Of a stretch of 64,000 nt of DNA, positions 32,575 to 43,764 are shown one piece after another; position 1 is the stretch's first letter, and every line of letters starts with the position of its first letter. Made by a program: the position numbers and the translations under genes. Origin of the DNA: Rhodosorus marinus (lineage: Eukaryota > Rhodophyta > Stylonematophyceae > Stylonematales > Stylonemataceae); assembly GCA_029953675.1 (NCBI GenBank), contig JAMWBK010000005.1, positions 744,001-808,000 on the forward strand, given 5' to 3'. The notes under the pieces are model-generated. The model made no database searches. It was not told the origin of the DNA and worked only from the letters and a program-made list of their open reading frames with translations.

Positions 32575-35500
32575 ATGGGACCTCCGCTGGTACGAACGAG
32601 GTTGGCTGTGCTGGCCTTCCAGGACGTGCTGAGGGAGGATGAAAGTCGAGTGTTGACGAATAATCTGCCTCCAGGAGAGGTGGATCTGCTGATAGACGGT
32701 GATATTGAGTCCATCGCGGTGGGATACGGTTGGTTTTTGCGGAAGCCTCGAGGCGTGATTGTCACAGGGTCCTGGAAAGCTCGCAGTATCTCTGACGGTA
32801 GATCTTTTCGTATTCATCTAGGTCACGCTCTGGTTGCTACTACTGATGGAACCGTTTTCGCCTGGGGGTACGAATCCTGTCCGCGAAGAGCCTGCTGCAT
32901 AGCCTGTTGAGGGTTTTTGACTGACGGAAGGGTTTTTGTTTCATCCACAGGAGAAACGATTCTTTCGGAAAGCTGGGTATTGGCTCAAATGAACCAGTGA
33001 TAGTCCCGCGAAAGCCGCAGAGAGTCCACGGAGAACTGAGCGAGAAGAAGATTGTCATGGTTGCAGCTGGCAGCCATCATAGCCTTGCACTTTCCGATGA
33101 AGGAACAGTCTATGGATGGGGAATGGACGAATTTGGTCAAACAGGTGAGTTGCCGGCGCGTGAGAATCAAGGTCCGATCAACGTGCCTCCTAACGTAAAC
33201 TTTCTGGACGTGCACGAAATGTTCAGGAGTTTCCTCGGTTCGCGCCAGAAACGAACCCCGTGCTATAACTCGAGTTCCACCTCATGTAAAGATGGTGAAG
33301 ATTGACGCTGGGTGGAATCATTCTGCGATGATAGACGAAAACGGAGTTCTGTATACAACGGGAGTGGGGAGAGACGGACAACTCGGTGTCGGTGTAGGTG
33401 AGAATAGGAGTGTACCTAACGCGGTGACATCCTTGAGCGAGAAGGTAACGCCTCATGCCGAGCCTCCCACCGAAAGCATTTCATGTGGCGCCAGACGATT
33501 CACAAGCTGAAGTCTTGCCGACTCGGACACCCATACAGGTTGTTGATGTGAGCTGCGGATACTCGCACACTGCACTTGTGACCGAGTCTCACAAGGTGTA
33601 TTCATTTGGAGTGGACGGACTGAGAGCCATATATATTTCCTACTTCCCGATTCCGCGGAACGTTCAACCACTGAGCGGAATGGGAATAGTGCAAGTAGCG
33701 TCCGGGAACAGTTTCACGCTGTTCCTCAGCGACACCGGCATAGTCTTTGCGGGAGGCCTCAACGACGTTGGACAGCTCGGTCTCGGTGACAAGGAGAGTA
33801 GAAAGCAGCCCGTTCTCGTCTCTGCATTGCTTGACCACTTTGTCGTGAAGGTAGGACACCGAACAAGCTAGCCTCAGATCGCAGAAGAGACCTGACCAGA
33901 TTCCAACTACTTACCGAATTCCGAAAGGTTTCCGCATTTACGCGATACTCGGTTGCGATCACTAGAGAAGGCCTTGCCTTGCATTGGGGAGAAGGAATCC
34001 TTTCTCCAAGGATTCGGATCTCCAGCATTGGCCCCTCACTTGATGGAGAAGCGGGCAACGGAATCCTAGTTGCCAAGGCGAGGGTGGTGGACAAGCTGCA
34101 AAACCACGTGGAGGGAGGCCGCGGAAACGTTTTCGGGACTCCTGGGAACATTGGAAGGGATATGAGCAATTTGATTTCCGATCCGTTTTTGCTGTCTTTT
34201 GCGGATGTTGCTATTCTGCTTGATGATGAGACAATCCCGGCGCACTGGTTTGTCCTTTCCGCGAGATGCAAGGCGCTCCGATCCTGTGAAAGGAGAAGGG
34301 TTTGTTTCCGCCAAAAGCAAGGAAGTATCGGTTCGCAGGAGAGTTACTGACGGCTCGCTGAATACAGGAAATCGATCTCTCGAATACATCGGAGACCGCG
34401 GTTCGGGCGATTCTACAGTTTATTTACAGCAACACATTTCCGCAGTCGCTGACGATAGAGGACGCAAGTAACGTTCAGAATCTTGCCCGTCTACTTGACG
34501 TTGCTGCCGTGGAGTCCTCCTTGGAGGAACTCTTTCCAAATGCAAGAGGAGCACTTCCATTTGCGTACTGCTGTTTTTTGGTATTGCAGACACGGTTTGG
34601 CTGACTTGTAGTGCTTTCTACCGCTCCTTAGGAAGAGTCAAAATGTCCGATTACGTTTGATCCTGGCAGGGAATGCGCAATTTGCTTGATGGAAATGCAC
34701 ACTGAGGATGCGAGCAGGTTGAACTGCGGTCACCTCTTTCATACTCGTTGTGTCGATGAGTGGCTAAAGGTTAAGAGCTTATGCCCCGTTTGCAAAGCGA
34801 GGGTAGAAACTCGTCACCTTTGGACTATGATGCTTGAGGAGGGGGATGAGACGATGATGAGATACTTGCCTTGGATGCATGGAGGGAACTTCCTGGATAG
34901 CCAGCTTGGAATAGATCTAATCCGCTCGCTTGAGATCAAAGGAAGCCCTGACGTTACCATATGCCATGGTAATGGCCCTGCCCGCATAAAGGCACACAAG
35001 GCTGTTCTCGCGGCTCGAAGCAAGAAATTTCGAGAGATTCTGGAGCGGTCGCCTGACGCTGACGTTATATACTTGGATCGAATCTCCAGCCAGTTCATGA
35101 TATCGATTGTAAAGTACATGTACGTCGGGAGTGAAGCGGTTGCTCATTTGCTGAACAACTGGGCAGCAGAGCTTCTGGCCATTGCGGACTCTTTCGGTAT
35201 GAGCGATCTCATGGGGGATTGCGAGAGGTAAGCTATCAATTACATGCAGGATGCGAACCAATCGTCTCTTATCGCTCGTTTTTTGGATGGATTCGTGATT
35301 GACCAGGTACTTGAAGGCGAATCTAGGCATGCGGGACCTCTCCTCGTTGCTGCATTTGGCTTCAAAAGCTCAGGCATATCGATTAAGAATGAGCTGTCTG
35401 GCTCTATTGAATAATCGGGTTAAGAACCACCGAAAGTTTTTGGACTTCGTTGAGGACTCGGTCGAGATCGCTGCCTCAAATCGAAAGACGCGACTGTTTC

Positions 35501-35694
35501 GGCGGTCCCGTGAGCCCGCAAGCGCGGTTCGAAACAGACTCACGATGCTGAAGCAGGCTCTTGACTGCGAGGTTTATACTCTTTCTGACGACGAAGCGAG
35601 AAAGCTGATCAAGTTGGTGAACAGCACCAATTGGGATAGCCTAGCGGAGGGCTGTCAAGGGCAGCCACGGAACCGCTTGCTATTTGGGAGATAG
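32575..35694 (+). CDS. RCC1-BTB-RING-BTB multidomain protein
   Basis: One gene of about ten exons. Residues from about 60 hold RCC1-type repeats (LGHALVATTDGTVFAWG, VAAGSHHSLALSDEGTVYGW, DAGWNHSAMIDENGVLYTTG, VSCGYSHTALVTESHKVYSF, VASGNSFTLFLSDTGIVFAG). A first BTB domain begins FADVAILLDDETIPAHWFVL and ends RAILQFIYSNTFPQSLTIED. A RING-H2 finger follows (C-A-I-C, NCGHLFHTRC, CPVC; all eight ligands present). A second BTB domain follows (DVTICHGNGPARIKAHKAVL, FMISIVKYMYVGSEA), then a BACK-like helical tail to the stop at 35694. The BTB1-RING join is phase-consistent over a 51-nt intron with AG at 34630-34631. The RING suggests E3 ubiquitin ligase activity and the BTB domains Cullin3 binding or dimerisation. 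The join near 34275-34370 within BTB1 is unresolved. A split into two genes is the main alternative. Confidence 0.75.
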
Positions 35695-36071
35695 AAAGTT
35701 ACCGGGAGATAGAATGGAGGATTCTTCATGGGTGTTGATAGGTTTGGAATCTGGGCTGTTTAATTTGTTAACTATATAGTACATAAGGACGAGTAATTTT
35801 GAGAATAAAAAATCCATTCTACTCTCGTCGTCCTCTGGCGGTGAAGCGCTTCACAGGCTCTAGCCCGAAGCTCGCATGAGCTTAACGAAGACAATCGGCC
35901 ACTAGCGCAGCGAAATTGAAGTGTTGCCGTTGCGCTGATGCGCCACAAGATATCGCTTCATAGCCGCGTCTTACAGCAGTTGCAGCAAGCCGTCAATACG
36001 CGAATGCCGAGCGCATCCTTGAAGGTTCTGGTGTTCACTTACGAGGTCTCCAGAAGAGCGTTCAGGTTCAG
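35695..36071. other. Intergenic between convergent genes
   Basis: Two genes end here tail to tail. An AATAAA-like signal (GAATAAAAA near 35804) follows the RCC1-BTB-RING gene. Nothing else was seen. Confidence 0.4.
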
Positions 36072-36895
36072 TCATTGCTCTCGCGGTTCCTCCATCGCTG
36101 CTTCCTTTCGGGCTTTTTCGGCTTTTTCCAACCTTTTGAAGCTTCTGAACGTTACGGAAGCGAGCGGGTGATCATCACCAAAATCCTCCTCGTCTACCGA
36201 CGCGCGTTGACGGTTGAGCCACATTGCCCGTCTCTGGTCTAGCTCGCGTTCCTTCCTCTGCTGCTGTTTTTTGTTGGCCAGGATAATTCTATTTCGCCTC
36301 GATTTTCCTATCGTGGAGAACTCCCATCTGAGGATCTCCTCCAACAATGGATCAGAGAACGGGAAGTTCCTTTCATCCGCCTTGTCCAACTCGCTAAATA
36401 GCTTAACGTATTCCTCATGTTTTCGACAATATTTCTTTGCCTGTCCATACAATCTAATCCGCTCTCCAACAACACCTTTAATCCTAGCCATCGACGTTCT
36501 AACCTAGGCGGGGGACGGAAGATATATATATGAATCAGCTCCGGAGGTAAACCCTATCTTTCAATTTCGCAGGTCCATACCTTCTTGAGTCGGCTACGTC
36601 CTCCCTGCCAAAACTGGCCGTTGGAGTCGCACCACTGTTTCTCGATGTCTAGAACTGTCCTCTCCTTGATTAGTACATACCACAGTTTCTGCAGATCTTC
36701 AGTGGACTTTAATCTTAGCTCAGATGCCGACCAAGGTCTCCCCACAGGTCCAGAACCCGCACCTCCTTGCGGATCCAAGAACTCAAGAACACCCGCCTGC
36801 GAAGAGCTCCATTCCTTTTCGCTCGCCATACCCCGAGCCCCACGCCAACCGAGATCACGAGTTCGGCGCAAAAACCCAAAAAAGTTCTTGATCAT
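36072..36895 (-). CDS. Mitochondrial large-subunit ribosomal protein uL29m (MRPL47)
   Basis: Two exons, 36895-36581 and 36503-36072, give 248 residues. The MRP-L47 block is plain: GRPWSASELRLKSTEDLQKL followed by WYVLIKERTVLDIEKQW. Exon 2 continues VRTSMARIKGVVGERIRLYG, the family's helical region, and a long basic-acidic tail. The first 23 residues (MIKNFFGFLRRTRDLGWRGA) are Arg-rich without acidic residues until later, as expected for mitochondrial import. uL29 sits near the exit tunnel of the mitoribosome. The tail beyond residue 150 is family-variable. Confidence 0.87.
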
Positions 36896-37772
36896 CGCTC
36901 AGAACCTCACCACGAAGATCAAAAAAAAAAGGTCCTTAACAAACCACACCTCCCGCCAAAGCAAAGCCTGGCTCCGTCAGCTAAGAACTACCCCGCCCCA
37001 ACTACCTCCCCCACAACTCGAAACCACAACGACAACAAAGAGAGTGAATTCGGCTAGAAATTTTAAAGGGATCGAGAACGATCCTGATTAAGCCGTAAAC
37101 AAAAGAGCTATATCCCTCCGTAATCCGCATATATCCCCCTCAATACACCAACCTCATCCGCTTACCACCGAAATCTCCCCCCACACCAACCTCTTCTCTC
37201 CCAACCTCAATCACAAACCACGTCCAACAACGCACTAAAATCCGGGAAAGGACAGCTGTCGAGCATTTATATCTATCGACAGCTGTCGTGAAATTTTCAT
37301 TCTCTAAGGACACCTGTCCAACCTGATTATTGGATTGCTGCTGTCCTATAAAGATGACTAACATATCTCACTAATTTCCAAAGGGGGTGATATGGACTTA
37401 ACATATATTTGATGTAAAATTGAAAACTAATAATAAAAAGCTTAAGTACGTATAATTAATGCAGATTTGATTGGGGGGGGAGGGAAGGGGATTGAAGGTG
37501 ATCGAATTTGTTCGGGTTGAGGCGGTTGGGATGGGGCTTTTTGGTGAATTTTTTTTGGGGTGGATGATGGTGATGGGGTAGAGGGTTAGGGACTGGGATA
37601 AGGAGGGGATGGAGATGCATTGGATTGTGTCGGGAAGAGTTAGGATTCGAGATAAGCTTTGGTTTAGTTGGATCGAGTTATTTGTTAAGACTCTTGTGGA
37701 ATTATCTGTGTTGGATCGGGTTTGTGGTTTTTGCGGTGGGGCGAGGGAGTGAGGGGTGTTAGGGTGAGAACG
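36896..37772. promoter_or_regulatory. Divergent promoter region with an E-box cluster
   Basis: Bases 36900-37060 are C/A-rich on the plus strand and 37440-37790 are G/T-rich, one leader for each diverging gene. In between, GACAGCTGTCG at about 37251 and CGACAGCTGTC at about 37278 face each other, and a related ACACCTGTC lies near 37310. Each contains CANNTG. They could be paired bHLH sites shared by uL29m and the proteasome gene, or simply a hairpin. Confidence 0.45.
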
Positions 37773-38827
37773 ATGGACGTGATGGAGGCTGGAGGTATGG
37801 ATTGGATGCAGAATGAGCATATGCTCGGGGTAAGTATGCTTGGTTAAAAGGCGTAGTCCTTGGTTTGCGTCCCCGCGGACTGGCGCGCGATCTGTCGTTT
37901 TTAAGCCGATGGTTTTTCCCGTTTTTGAGTTTGTCGTTGAAGTATCCTGTTTGTTTCTTTTCCTGTTCGCAGACGTCGATTATGGCGGTGGTATATGACG
38001 GGGTGATTGCAATGCCCGAAAATGACGGATGCTTCTTTTGCTTGGATGCTGACTATTCGCGTCGATTTTTCTTTCTCTATCAAGGGGGTCGTCCTTGGTG
38101 CAGACAGTAGGACAACCACGGGGTCATACATTGCAAATAGGGTCAGCGATAAGATTTCTCCGATAACGGAAAAGATCTTTTGCTGTCGATCTGGATCAGC
38201 GGCCGACACTCAGGCTATTTCAGACTACGTTAGGTAACGAGATCGGAAAAGGATGTTGACATTATACTAAACTCACCTATTCAACATGCCGGATGTACCT
38301 AACGCACTATGGCCGTTCGATGATGCGCACCAGGTACTATATTTCAATGCATTCTTTGGAGATCGGTGAGGAGCCGAAGGTCGCGACTGTTGGAAAGATG
38401 TTCAGACTAATATGCTATCGAAACAAGGCGAACTTGCTGGCAGGAATTATTTGCGCAGGTTATGATAAGCACGATGGTGGTCAGGTATGTATTAAACGCA
38501 AGTGTGCACCGGGACATTTCAACAGGTTCTTAGTCTTGGTTTGGCTTGCAGGTCTACAATATAACTTTGGGAGGGTCAATTCTGAAGCAGCCCTTCGCGA
38601 TCAGTGGATCTGGAAGCAGCTATATCTATGGATTTTGTGACTCCAATTTCAAAGAAGGTATGGGGAGAGATGAAGCCGAACAGTTTGTGATTCGCGCACT
38701 CGCTCTAGCGATGAGCCGCGACGGGAGTTCAGGAGGTGTCATTCGTACAGTGACAATCAACGAGAGCGGTGTTGACAGAAAGTACTACTCAGGCAAGGAT
38801 ATTCCGGGTTTCTACGAAGGATGGTAA
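37773..38827 (+). CDS. PBA1: 20S proteasome subunit beta1 (caspase-like)
   Basis: Exons 37773-37829, 37973-38002, 38085-38233, 38334-38484 and 38552-38827 give 220 residues. A 19-residue propeptide ends in Gly, followed by the mature start [10 protein letters not shown]. The catalytic residues count out exactly: Thr1, Asp17 (GADSRTT) and Lys33 (SDKI). Arg45 in [11 protein letters not shown] marks the acidic-cleaving (caspase-like) S1 pocket of beta1. [12 protein letters not shown] and [15 protein letters not shown] are family-typical. It is one of the three catalytic beta subunits of the proteasome in cytosol and nucleus. Exon 2 is only 30 nt, so the gene is easily missed. Confidence 0.95.
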
Positions 38828-39222
38828 ATAGCATGTTGTCTCTTGTAATTCAACGTACGAACCCTAAGCATGGAACTTCTCCGTCGTGCTCTGCGGTGTC
38901 CAGCCCGGTCCCGCGCGGATCGCGTGAAAGATTTTTGCACTTAGAATTTAGAATCTTTGGCTCTAACATTTCTGTTCCCACAAATCGGACCAGCACACCA
39001 TCCGATTGTGCTTTCCAGGGAGAGGGGGAACCAGGGTCTCATCGCATCTCATCATCTGCGTCCAATAGGCAGGCACAATATTCCCGAACTTGTCCACACA
39101 GTTCAATTCGCTCAAAGATCTAAACAACGTGCTTTTTACATTTCGTGAACTCATTCTTACTATTTGTTGTAGGGTACTCGAGTTGAAGAATAATACTATT
39201 TACGTTACAATCACAGTTCTTA
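38828..39222. other. Intergenic between convergent genes
   Basis: This is the 3' side of both the proteasome and carrier genes. A 63-codon minus-strand ORF (39154-38963) has no family features. I see nothing else. Confidence 0.35.
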
Positions 39223-40198
39223 ATGTTGTTCAGGGACCTCCATTAGCCGCTTCCTCATTACATCTTCGCCTCTGAGAGGGATGTACATGCCATCCTTCAA
39301 AACATTTAAAACTGCTTCGTATGTTACGAACAATACCGCGTAGGTTGGTAGGCAACGCAGCAGCGTCATACCGAGCCCACGGAAGAGAAAGCTCGGCCCT
39401 TCTGATTTCAGGGTTCCTCTCAGAAGCTGCACAGTTCCCATCGGCCTTTCTTGCACCTGGATCCTCGTCTTAAGGACATCCATTGGATAGGTAAAAACCC
39501 AGCTCAAGATACCGGCCGCAGCACCGGCGAGAGCTATACCGGTCATACCAGCTTTCTCTTTCATGGAAGGTTTCAGGGACGCGTAGCTCCCAAAAAAGAT
39601 GGCGTTTGCTGGGACTCGTCGGATCGTATTCGCGACCAGTCCTGACGCTAAAGAGCGCAATCCCTCAACTTGCGCAATTCTCCACATGTAAGCCAAGACG
39701 CCATTTCTCGAACCCAAGCTCACTTGCATCCTTCACAGTTTAAACGAAAAGAAATGAGTCCCAAATTACGAGTATCAACGGATTCCAATATGTGAAGCAG
39801 AAAGCCTACCGGACTTTAGCAACTTCGAAGGGGTTTGCGACAAGAGTTTGCGCGAATCCTGCTGCAGCTCCAGACAGGGCACTGACGGTCGCATCAGACT
39901 TGAACCTTTCATCCACTTCAGCTCTCCGCTCAAGATACTTCTTCGTCATTCCAAAACTCCAAAACGTAACACCCAACTGGAACGGGATTATCATCAACTG
40001 TGGTGAGAGACCTCTATAAAATCCAACCACCCCATCCGCTCGCACCAGGTTCCTCATCGAATCAAAAACCGTCGACTGACCCGTTATCGCCTGCAATCGA
40101 ACCCGCACCGTGTCAAAAGGGTGCCCCACAACCACAGCCACCCCACCGCTAATCGAACCCGCGGCGAAGTCATACACCCTAGGCAAACCAGTCGCCAT
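39220..40198 (-). CDS. Mitochondrial carrier (SLC25 family, carnitine/acylcarnitine-like)
   Basis: Two exons of about 300 residues show the three-fold carrier repeat. Signatures are GHPFDTVRVRLQ (repeat 1), ANPFEVAKVRMQ (repeat 2) and TYPMDVLKTRIQ (repeat 3), each with P-x-[DE]-x-x-[KR]-x-R. Six membrane helices are expected. The first repeat and the short form resemble SLC25A20/29/45-type carriers of acylcarnitine or basic amino acids. Substrate cannot be fixed from sequence alone. The start is placed at the Met before ATGLPRVYDFAAG, since the upstream residues look like leader. Confidence 0.88.
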
Positions 40199-40884
40199 AA
40201 CAAAAAATGAAACCAACAACACAAAAGTCAAACCTAGACACCCCCGCCAGAAAAAGGAGCTCCACGGACCGAATCCAAAGGGTTTCCTTCCACAGACAAA
40301 ACCAACAGAAGTGGGCGCTATCTAATTAATCTTGCTCTTACCAAGATTTTTCTCTCTTCCCACTCCAGAAAGACCTCCCCACCCATCCTTCCCTCTCTCC
40401 ATTTCACAGAAACTCCTGTAAAAACGTCCATCCTGTGGCCTTCCAATGGACCACATCGCACATGACGAAATAATTGCACCTCCAAAACCAAACATAAAAA
40501 CGTCGTTCTTTTTCTGATTAAAATATTCAAATAATCAATAGAATTAGGTTATCATACCGGTCTTATCCGCACCTTCTAAAGGACCACGAAATCCCATCTT
40601 CAGAAAAGATCTACTAGGATTATACAAATTTATTTATTTATATATTCCAATGAATGAGCTTGGTACGAAAGTATCTAACGCGTGGTGGATTATTATTTGT
40701 TATTTAAGAACTTGATTGAATTAGTATGTGATAATTGGATTTTTATGTTGGGAGTGCGTTTTAGTTTTAGTTTTTCAAGGTTTGATCGGTGCACCGTCGA
40801 GATTTTTTTTTTTTCTTCCGAGCGAGTTTTTTGTCCGCTTGCCCCTGTTTCGGTGGGGAAAATTGAGGGGCTGGTTTTGGCGCT
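40199..40884. other. Intergenic, C/A-rich then G/T-rich leaders
   Basis: Bases 40200-40500 are C/A-rich on the plus strand (leader of the carrier gene), 40500-40670 are AT-rich, and 40680-40950 are G/T-rich on the plus strand. By the pattern seen elsewhere the last should lead into a plus-strand gene, but I could not identify one between here and CENP-X. Confidence 0.4.
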
Positions 40885-41214
40885 TTAGAGGTAGTATTTT
40901 GATCTGTTTTTCGAAGGGATTCTTTTTGGTCTTGCGGACTTTGGGAGGATTCTGATTTCGGCAGGTTGTGAAGCGATGCTTTTGAGTTTGAAGCCTCCTA
41001 GCAACGCTAACCCCAACTGGCTCATACTAATCTGAAGCATGAGTATTAAACCCAGAAGCACGACTATGATCGGGGTCGACGGCACTCTACTATCAACCCT
41101 GGGAACCTGATTCCGCTCCTGTCTTCCCCGCAACCGTGAGAACTTAACCGACTCAAAAGTGTAGGCCGCAGTTGATATGCGGCGAGCGATCGAGACCCGG
41201 TGAATGTAGCGCAT
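40885..41214 (-). CDS. Possible small single-span mitochondrial protein
   Basis: This is a 109-codon ORF. The first 20 residues (MRYIHRVSIARRISTAAYTF) look like a mitochondrial presequence: Arg-rich, no acids, with an R-x-S/A pattern. A hydrophobic helix follows at about residues 48-75 (TPIIVVLLGLILMLQISMSQ). The tail is basic. No family is recognised. The 3' part overlaps a G/T-rich leader-like stretch, so the end may be wrong or the ORF may be chance. Confidence 0.35.
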   Translation of the reverse strand: MRYIHRVSIARRISTAAYTFESVKFSRLRGRQERNQVPRVDSRVPSTPIIVVLLGLILMLQISMSQLGLALLGGFKLKSIASQPAEIRILPKSARPKRIPSKNRSKYYL

Positions 41215-42358
41215 GGAACCCTACATGCATCTGTTTCAGCTGGGGATTATCAGAGAGAGAGCGACGTGCTCTTCTCTGTTTGGGATTCCCACAGAGGACT
41301 GTTGAGGCTTGCCTTAGCCTTTTGAGTGCTTTTCCTCCTAGCTGGGCTTAGTCTTCAATTGATAGGACGATTTGGTTCAGGCGCCACTTTGGCCAGTTTC
41401 GTTTTGGGTAGAAATCTTCAATCTGTTGGTGTTGGTGACTTTTCGGACTGCCAGGCTGTGTCCCCAGCACGGCCTCTAGCGTTAGGGCTCTGGCGTGGAG
41501 AATACGAGCCTTTTTGTGTTTATTTTCCGTAGGTCAAGGAGATCGAGGACGATGCGACTCGACGCTAGCGATCTCCAACCACTTTGACCATGCTGAAAGA
41601 ACCTGCTACACCTTCTAAGTTGTATAGTACTGCTCCTCCCGATGCCGAAGAGAATCCGTCCATTGCACCGCTTTGGAGACAGATCTTGCAGCTTGCAACT
41701 TCTTCTAGGCCCTTCTGAGGCACAAAGCGGCTCTAGTCTGAAAGTACTAAGAAGCACGCAAGGAATGCGGATCAACTCATTTTTTCTTCCGAGAAACGTT
41801 TCGTCCTCAAGACGCAGTTTCATGTAGACATTTATTCGGTCGTTGCCTACTAAGCAATGAGAAACTCAAGTGCATTGTCCAGTCAACTGGACCCGGACCA
41901 TTTCTCACACTTAGCTATCCAATTGCTGTAGTAGGCTGGAGAAGAATTGTCGTCAACGACCTCTCGCAAACGCCCAATGCTCTGATCCGCGTTCTATGTG
42001 AACTTCTGTCCTGCGTTTTTGAGGTCATCGACCATCAGAATACAAAAGTCTTTAGAGTCTAGTAACACACAAGCTGGATACTTTTGCATCTGCCAAGCTC
42101 ACAACACGTGTCAATGTCAACAGATATCAAAATCAGATATCAAGACTCATAAGCTCGCGCCTTTAACGAGCTCTGGCTTCGTTCTTAGTTCGCTTGAGTA
42201 TTCGGCATGCTTTGGAGTTGACGACCTGGGTCGTGCGAGTTGAAGAGAGCCATCACATGCGATTAGGAACTCTTGGCAGCGGGATCACAAGGCGACTCAC
42301 TGGTTTCATATAGGCCAAGAGTTTTCGCTTGTACGTTCCTTCCTGAAAGGAGAGCAGA
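41215..42358. other. Unassigned stretch before CENP-X
   Basis: Short ORFs on both strands (41326-41532 plus, 41823-41482 minus, 41998-42243 plus) lack family features. No exon chain could be supported. Confidence 0.3.
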
Positions 42359-42838
42359 ATGGATGCGGATCCAAGTTGTGACGATGATCCAACTTTCTTA
42401 GTAACCACCATCCAGCCGATGTTGAAAGGGGCTTTTCGCGGGAAGAAGGTTCGAGGTGAGGGTGGATCTGGGCATTCACGTGCGAGCTACGATATCCTGT
42501 GTCACTAGAGCTAAAGTTTAGAGGCCATTCGTTTCGGATTTTTTTGCGGGTTGGTTTTGTTTTCTTGTCCCTTCCGCTGCAGTGAAGGCTGAAGCGCTCG
42601 AGTTGACCTGCGAGTTCCTTAGGTGTTTAACAATCGGTGAGGTTGAGTGCGAGACAGCACGAGTTCAACGAAGGTTTATGACTAACTACAGCGCTCCCTG
42701 TCCGCTGCTGCTCGTTTGTCCTTGTCTATTTCAGAAGCGGTGCAAAGATCTGCACAGCAAGCGTCGCTGGAAGGGACCAACAACGTGGAACCCAGACATA
42801 TCCAGGCGATCTTGCCTCAGCTCCTGCTCGATTTTTGA
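42359..42838 (+). CDS. Centromere protein X (CENP-X/MHF2)
   Basis: Three short exons, 42359-42455, 42583-42636 and 42735-42838, join in phase to 84 residues (human 81). Exon 1 reads FLVTTIQPMLKGAFRGKKVR, exon 2 AEALELTCEFLRCLTI, and exon 3 EAVQRSAQQASLEGTNNVEP then RHIQAILPQLLLDF. The final ILPQLLLDF is the hallmark of CENP-X. It is a histone-fold protein that pairs with CENP-S, both at the kinetochore and with FANCM in fork repair. Both introns interrupt after the first codon base. The gene lies tail to tail with the membrane protein at 42961-43764. Confidence 0.9.
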
Positions 42839-42960
42839 AAGATATGAGATTTACTTTGGTACAAGAACCTGACCTGATCCGTTTCGTGGATGCAAATCCT
42901 TGGACTTGCTCAGGGTGCACTTCACTTGGGTAACCCAGACTAACGTTCTGCCATTTCCAA

Positions 42961-43764
42961 CTACTTGGACTTTGCCGCGGCGGCCGCGGCCGCTGGCCCT
43001 GCGCCCCCACGCTGAGGTTTTGCCATCATGTAGTTTCTGAAGAGCTTCGATCCGACAAACGTGACGATCATCACCGCAGACATACCGTACTTTTTCAGGA
43101 ATGAATCTGGCAGCGCAGGAAGAGCCTTTGTTTCAATCGATATAGTTTCGACTGTGCCATCAGAGTGCGTCCGTGTGAGAAATCCGACACCTAAGCTAGT
43201 AATCTGGAAAGTGTAGACTCCAGCATTTGAGCCATCTCGCCATTCACCCTGCGCGTCAGGAGTAAGAAGAGTAAGCTAAGTATGGAGCGATATGCTAGCA
43301 GCCCGTATTTGCAAACTAGTTTGCCTCCCTACCTGTGAGATCCAAGAGCTAGAGGTGGAACTATGAAACTGAAAGCTAAAGATCTTCTGAAAATCGTCCC
43401 CTTCCCTCTCGCTGCTGTTTTCACCCGTTTCTTGAACGGCAACCGTATCTCCGAGGAGCAAATCCCCCTGAAATTCCGATCGGAAGAGCAGCTTTACAGG
43501 ACGCTCACGCCGATTTCCCTCGTCATCTTCACTTACAATGAGCTTCCCCCGAAGTTGTCCGGTGTGATCCTCCTCAAGCGCACTAGAGTAAATCACGAGC
43601 CTCGAAGGAGACCCAACGCCATCACTCATTCCCTTTCCATCGATCGAGTTCGTTCTCAGATCCCAATTCCCAGCCAAAAAGCTCCCGGCGTTACTCACCG
43701 CCTCATCGCAAACAGCACCTCCCACCCACAACAACCCGCACACACTCAACAGGAGAAACTTCAT
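42961..43764 (-). CDS. Type I membrane protein of the secretory pathway, family not recognised
   Basis: Two exons (43764 to about 43335, then 43250-42961) give about 240 residues. A signal peptide (MKFLLLSVCGLLWVGGAVC) precedes a lumenal region that looks beta-rich (NWDLRTNSIDG, RLVIYSSAL, GQLRGKLIVSE, GVYTFQITSLGVGFLT). One helix follows (YGMSAVMIVTFVGSKLF), then a short cytosolic tail ending in a Pro/Gly/Ala-rich run and KSK. The overall plan (lumenal beta domain, one C-terminal helix, Gly/Ala-rich tail) recalls EMC10-type ER proteins, but no motif confirms it. An upstream Met at 43836 would add residues before the signal peptide and is less likely. Confidence 0.6.
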
